Positions 6,223 through 8,752 of a DNA stretch of 8,752 nt are shown one piece after another. This DNA is from Pseudofrankia asymbiotica (GTDB taxonomy: Bacteria; Actinomycetota; Actinomycetes; Frankiales; Frankiaceae). Position 1 is the first letter of the stretch, and every line of letters starts with the position of its first letter. Position numbers and translations under genes: made by a program. The notes beneath the pieces are model-generated. The model had not been told where the DNA came from. It saw only the letters and a list, made by a program, of their open reading frames with translations, and did not search any database. Location: contig NZ_MOMC01000057.1 in NCBI RefSeq assembly GCF_001983105.1, positions 9,331 to 18,082 on the forward strand, read 5' to 3'.

Positions 6223-7272
6223 ATGAGTTATCGAGTTGACGTTCAGCGGCTCACGGTGCGCTGTCGGGTTGGCGGCTCGGCGCCGCCGGCGCTGGCGGAC
6301 GTCTCGTTCGCCGTGGAGCCGGGCCGCGTGTGCGGCCTCTTCGGCCGGGAAGGGGCCGGGAAGTCGACGCTGCTCGGCTGCCTGGCCGCCTACCGGCGCC
6401 CGTCCGCCGGAACGGTGCGCGTCGACGGTGACGATCCCTTCGAGAACGCGCGGCTGATGAGTGGGATCTGCCTGGTCGACGGGCGGGGCGGGATCGGGGT
6501 CGACGAGTCGACGACGGTCCGCGAGGTGCTGGAGATCGTCGCCCTGCTGCGTCCCCGCTGGGACCAGGCCTTCGCGGACACGCTGCTCGACCGGTTCGAG
6601 GTGGCCGCCGGTGCGAAGGTCGGCCAGCTGGCCAGGGGCCGGCGAGCGGCGCTCGCGGTGACGATCGCGCTGGCCACCAGGGCGCCGCTGACGATGCTCG
6701 ACGAGGCGCACCTGGACCTGGAACCCGCGCATCAGGCGACCTTTCAGCGGGAGCTGCGCGCGGAGCAGGCCGCCCATCCACGGACGATCATCCTTGCCGG
6801 TGCCACCGTGGGCGAGGGCGGCGACGAGGACGCCGACGGCCTGGACGACACCGCCGGCGGCCTGCTCGACGACGTCGTTCTCCTCGGCCGCGGGCGAGTG
6901 CTGGCCACGGCGCGGGCCGCCGAGCTACGCGGGCTCGGCCGGGAGCTGACCGGTGAGGCGGATGCCGTCGCCGCCCTCGTCCACTCCCTCTCTGGCGACC
7001 ACGTCCTGTCAGGCGGCGCCGCGGTCGACGGCGGCGCGGTCGGCGATGCCCTGGTCGGCGCGGCCGTGAGCGGTCAGGCCGTGGCCGTGGTGGCCGACCG
7101 GCGGCTGGGCCGGCTCCGGTCGGTCGTGCTCGCCGGCCCGGTGCCACCCGACGCCCTGGGCGCGGCGGACCGCGCCGGGATCAGCGTGAGCCCCGTGGGG
7201 CTGCGCAGGCTCGTCACCTGTCTTACCGATGACCGACTCCGGTCCGGCGAGCACCGGGAGCGCACACCATGA
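6223..7272 (+). CDS. Divergent ABC transporter ATPase (YtrB/GntR-associated actinobacterial type)
   Basis: This 349-residue protein has a cytoplasmic ABC ATPase domain plus a C-terminal extension. Walker A GREGAGKST (41-49) is intact and Walker B is LTMLDE (156-161) with the catalytic Glu161. The signature is weak: LARGR at 136-140 instead of LSGGQ. At the H-loop the sequence is RTIILAGATVGE (187-198), so Ala194 stands where the histidine of the usual RTI.LSTH pattern belongs. An acidic stretch (199-209) follows that position. The remaining ~120 residues, including RLGRLRSVVLAG, resemble the tail of actinomycete ATPases usually found beside a GntR repressor and a permease. The start at 6223 gives a protein that immediately enters the ABC fold; its ribosome-binding site is weak (ggcgg) and the frame is open upstream over the regulator. 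The stop overlaps the permease start by ATGA. ABC family secure; substrate and activity unknown. Confidence 0.88.
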   Translation: MSYRVDVQRLTVRCRVGGSAPPALADVSFAVEPGRVCGLFGREGAGKSTLLGCLAAYRRPSAGTVRVDGDDPFENARLMSGICLVDGRGGIGVDESTTVREVLEIVALLRPRWDQAFADTLLDRFEVAAGAKVGQLARGRRAALAVTIALATRAPLTMLDEAHLDLEPAHQATFQRELRAEQAAHPRTIILAGATVGEGGDEDADGLDDTAGGLLDDVVLLGRGRVLATARAAELRGLGRELTGEADAVAALVHSLSGDHVLSGGAAVDGGAVGDALVGAAVSGQAVAVVADRRLGRLRSVVLAGPVPPDALGAADRAGISVSPVGLRRLVTCLTDDRLRSGEHRERTP

Positions 7273-8159
7273 CGGAACCCGTCGAGACCGAACGCACCGA
7301 GACCGAACGCACCGAGACCGAACGCACCGACCGCCCCCTGGCCGTCCCGGCGCCCGCGGCGCCCGCGGCGATCGCGGCGCCCGCGGCGATCGCGGCGACG
7401 TCGGCTTCGGCCGCGGGCCGAGAGGGGCCGCCGTCGCTGGTGAACGTCGCCGCCATCACCACGGCCGGCACCATGATCTGGATCGGCCTGCTCTGGCTGG
7501 TCGTCGCGGCCGGTTTCGGCATCGTGCTAGGCGTCGTCGCCGCGGCCGGCTCGTCCGACCACAGCCTTTGGCAGCACGGGTTCTCGGGCTGGCAGCGGTT
7601 CATACCGTTCGCCGCCGGTCTGTCGATGACGTCGACCTTCGCGCCGATGCTGGTCGGCAACGGCGTCACCCGCGCTCGGGTCGCCACGGCGGCTACCGTG
7701 ACCCTTGTCGTCGTCGCGGTGGCCGGTGGCCTGTTCGTCGCGCTTGGCTATGGCGTGGAGCGGCTCGCCTTCGACGCGCTGGGCTGGCGTCATGAGCTGT
7801 CCGACGGTCGGCGGCTCTCAGACGGCGGGTATGTCCGGGTGGGCGTCGCCTACGCGGCGCTGTTCGCCTGCTACTTCGCCTCTGGATGGCTGATCGGCGT
7901 CGCGCGCGGAGTCCTCGGGCGGGATGGGTTCGCGCCGCTGGTCGTTCCAGCCCTGATTCCGGCGGTCGCCGCGGAACTCCTGCTCCGCCCCGAGGTCACC
8001 GGCCTGCCGTTCGCCGGCCGCCTTGGCCTGGATCGCCTGCCCCAGCCGTCCCTCACGCTCGGCCTGCTCGCGGCACTCACCGCCACCGCCCTCGCCACGT
8101 GGGCGGCCCATGCCGGCAGCCGGCACATCACCCTGCCCATCGCCGGTGGCCCGCGTTAG
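7269..8159 (+). CDS. Multi-pass membrane protein, probable ABC permease partner
   Basis: This 296-residue protein almost certainly works with the ATPase, whose stop it overlaps by ATGA; GGGAG sits 8 nt before its ATG. Residues 1-57 are cytoplasmic-type low complexity: an ETERT ladder, then Ala/Pro-rich sequence. About six hydrophobic segments follow (roughly 62-92, 109-129, 139-160, 189-210, 219-238, 261-281). The segment VGNGVTRARVATAATVTLVV after the second helix, then YGVERLAFDALGW, resembles the (H/N)G.TRR and E...GW patterns of ABC-2-like permeases paired with YtrB-type ATPases in actinomycetes. I recognise that resemblance from memory, not from a search. Loops are short and there is no signal peptide or extracytoplasmic domain, so a small exporter or an envelope-stress complex is likelier than an importer. 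Substrate unknown. Confidence 0.8.
   Translation: MTEPVETERTETERTETERTDRPLAVPAPAAPAAIAAPAAIAATSASAAGREGPPSLVNVAAITTAGTMIWIGLLWLVVAAGFGIVLGVVAAAGSSDHSLWQHGFSGWQRFIPFAAGLSMTSTFAPMLVGNGVTRARVATAATVTLVVVAVAGGLFVALGYGVERLAFDALGWRHELSDGRRLSDGGYVRVGVAYAALFACYFASGWLIGVARGVLGRDGFAPLVVPALIPAVAAELLLRPEVTGLPFAGRLGLDRLPQPSLTLGLLAALTATALATWAAHAGSRHITLPIAGGPR
7284..7328. repeat. 15-bp in-frame tandem repeat at the permease N-terminus
   Basis: Three perfect copies of gagaccgaacgcacc (7284-7298, 7299-7313, 7314-7328) encode ETERT three times, directly after the fifth codon. The third position of every codon is identical between copies, which points to recent duplication rather than selection on an old peptide repeat. 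Confidence 0.9.
7350..7394. repeat. 18-bp in-frame repeat in the permease N-terminal tail
   Basis: Two perfect 18-bp copies of gcgcccgcggcgatcgcg (7359-7376, 7377-7394) are preceded by a half-copy from 7350. They encode the repeated APAAIA sequence of the Ala/Pro tail. With the adjacent ETERT array, most of the first 45 residues of the protein come from duplication. Confidence 0.8.
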
Positions 8160-8201
8160 CGCGCCCCGCCAACGTTCGCCCGCCAGCACAGGGCTGGTAG
8201 A

Positions 8202-8254
8202 TCACGACCACCGTGTCGTCGCGGTCGTGAACCGAGTCAGATCGCGACCGCGAC
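8202..8254 (+). terminator. Overlapping, mutually exclusive hairpins after the permease gene
   Basis: Stem A pairs tcacgacc (8202-8209) with ggtcgtga (8223-8230) around 13 nt. Stem B pairs gtcgcggtcg (8218-8227) with cgaccgcgac (8245-8254), a perfect 10-bp stem with a 17-nt loop. The two share bases 8223-8227, so only one can form at a time. They lie 40-95 nt after the permease stop with no T-tract. Termination of the ABC operon is the simplest reading; a binding site or attenuator for the next gene is possible. Confidence 0.4.
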
Positions 8255-8423
8255 AACACGTTCGCGGCGATCATGAATAGGCGACGACGCGGGCGGACCG
8301 CTGTCGCCGTGGCGCCGAGCGAGGCTTCTGGTGCCGGCCGATGGTCCCAATGCTCGGCCATACCGGGGACAATTTCGTGATCCGGTCGAACCGCCTGGCG
8401 GCGGCCGGGGCAGACTGGGCCGC

Positions 8424-8752
8424 ATGGGTGCAGGGGAGCCCTCCGGGGAGTACTCGGGCCAATATCAGCCGACGGGCTGGTACCAGGGCTACCCGCAGGC
8501 GGGCCAGAACCAGCCGTATCAGCAGCCGTATCAGCCTCCGTACGGGCAGCAGAACCAGCAGCCCTACCCGTCGCAGTACCAGCCGGCGCCCGGATACCAG
8601 TGGGCTCCCCCGGAGGGGCAGGTCCCGCCAGCTGGCCAGAATCCCTGGTACCAGGCGGCCGGTCGCCAGCCGTCGTCGTCCCCCAGACGGCCGTGGCTGC
8701 TGCCCGTGCTGGTCGTCGGTGGGCTCGTCGTCGTCGCGGGCGTCGTCCTCGG
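8424..8752 (+). CDS. Pro/Gln/Tyr-rich N-terminus of a membrane protein, cut by window end
   Basis: This frame is open from the ATG at 8424 to the last base: 109 whole codons. Residues 1-88 are rich in Pro, Gln, Tyr and Gly, with repeats of the QPYQQPYQPPYGQQ kind and regularly spaced Trp/Tyr. An SPRRP basic stop then precedes a hydrophobic run beginning WLLPVLVVGGLVVVAGVVL (91-109), a transmembrane segment with the tail inside the cell. This tail-then-single-helix layout is common in actinomycete membrane proteins whose outer domain (lipoprotein-like, DUF4190/DUF4352-like, protease or septum-associated) lies further on, so function cannot be assigned here. A cagact hexamer (8411-8416) ends 7 nt before the ATG, which may mean another leaderless start, but no good -35 is visible. 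Codon use matches the neighbours. Confidence 0.8.
   Translation, partial: MGAGEPSGEYSGQYQPTGWYQGYPQAGQNQPYQQPYQPPYGQQNQQPYPSQYQPAPGYQWAPPEGQVPPAGQNPWYQAAGRQPSSSPRRPWLLPVLVVGGLVVVAGVVL

Noticed and set aside
8237..8462. Short minus-strand frames in the gap before the last gene
   Set aside because: They are 62-63 codons, Arg/Ser/Pro-rich, overlap the start of the Pro/Gln/Tyr-rich gene, and have no ribosome-binding site or family resemblance.

Overview
The DNA is very G+C-rich, with C or G at nearly every third codon position. The proteins are typical of actinomycetes: a DUF3516 helicase, a NarL-type two-component pair, an actinobacterial ABC-2-like pair, and a Pro/Gln/Tyr-rich membrane protein. 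The many short tandem repeats in and between genes fit Frankia or a close relative. That genus call is inference; high-G+C Actinomycetota is secure. No rRNA, tRNA, CRISPR array, transposase or phage gene was seen.

Layout. (1) 1-687, minus strand: the N-terminal 229 residues of a membrane-anchored DUF218 (YdcF/SanA-like) protein, cut by the window edge. (2) 688-985: a divergent intergenic region with a GC-palindromic patch and a degenerate 16-bp tandem array. (3) 986-3559, plus: a Ski2-like DExH helicase with a DUF3516 C-terminus. (4) 3560-3816: a hairpin after the helicase, an 11-bp tandem array (five exact copies), then a promoter that looks leaderless. (5) 3817-5349 and 5346-6122: a sensor histidine kinase and its LuxR-type response regulator, overlapping by ATGA. 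(6) 6223-7272 and 7269-8159: a divergent ABC ATPase and a multi-pass membrane protein, also overlapping by ATGA. (7) 8160-8423: a gap with two mutually exclusive hairpins. (8) 8424 to the window end: the start of a Pro/Gln/Tyr-rich single-pass protein.

Working model (inference). Kinase, regulator, ATPase and membrane protein form one four-gene module: the membrane-bound kinase senses a signal and its regulator controls the adjoining ABC pair. Similar ATPase/permease pairs in actinomycetes often sit beside a GntR repressor; none is present here and a two-component system takes that place. The ATPase keeps Walker A and the Walker B glutamate but has alanine at the H-loop histidine position and a degraded signature motif, so it may cycle slowly or act as a regulatory subunit.

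The most distinctive general feature is repeat expansion. Three genes carry low-complexity insertions or tails made of in-frame minisatellites with periods divisible by three (24, 12, 9, 15 and 18 bp). The two intergenic arrays have periods of 16 and 11 bp, which would disrupt a reading frame. No wholly new system could be demonstrated. The best candidates for something new are the two-component/degenerate-ABC module and the repeat-driven protein linkers.
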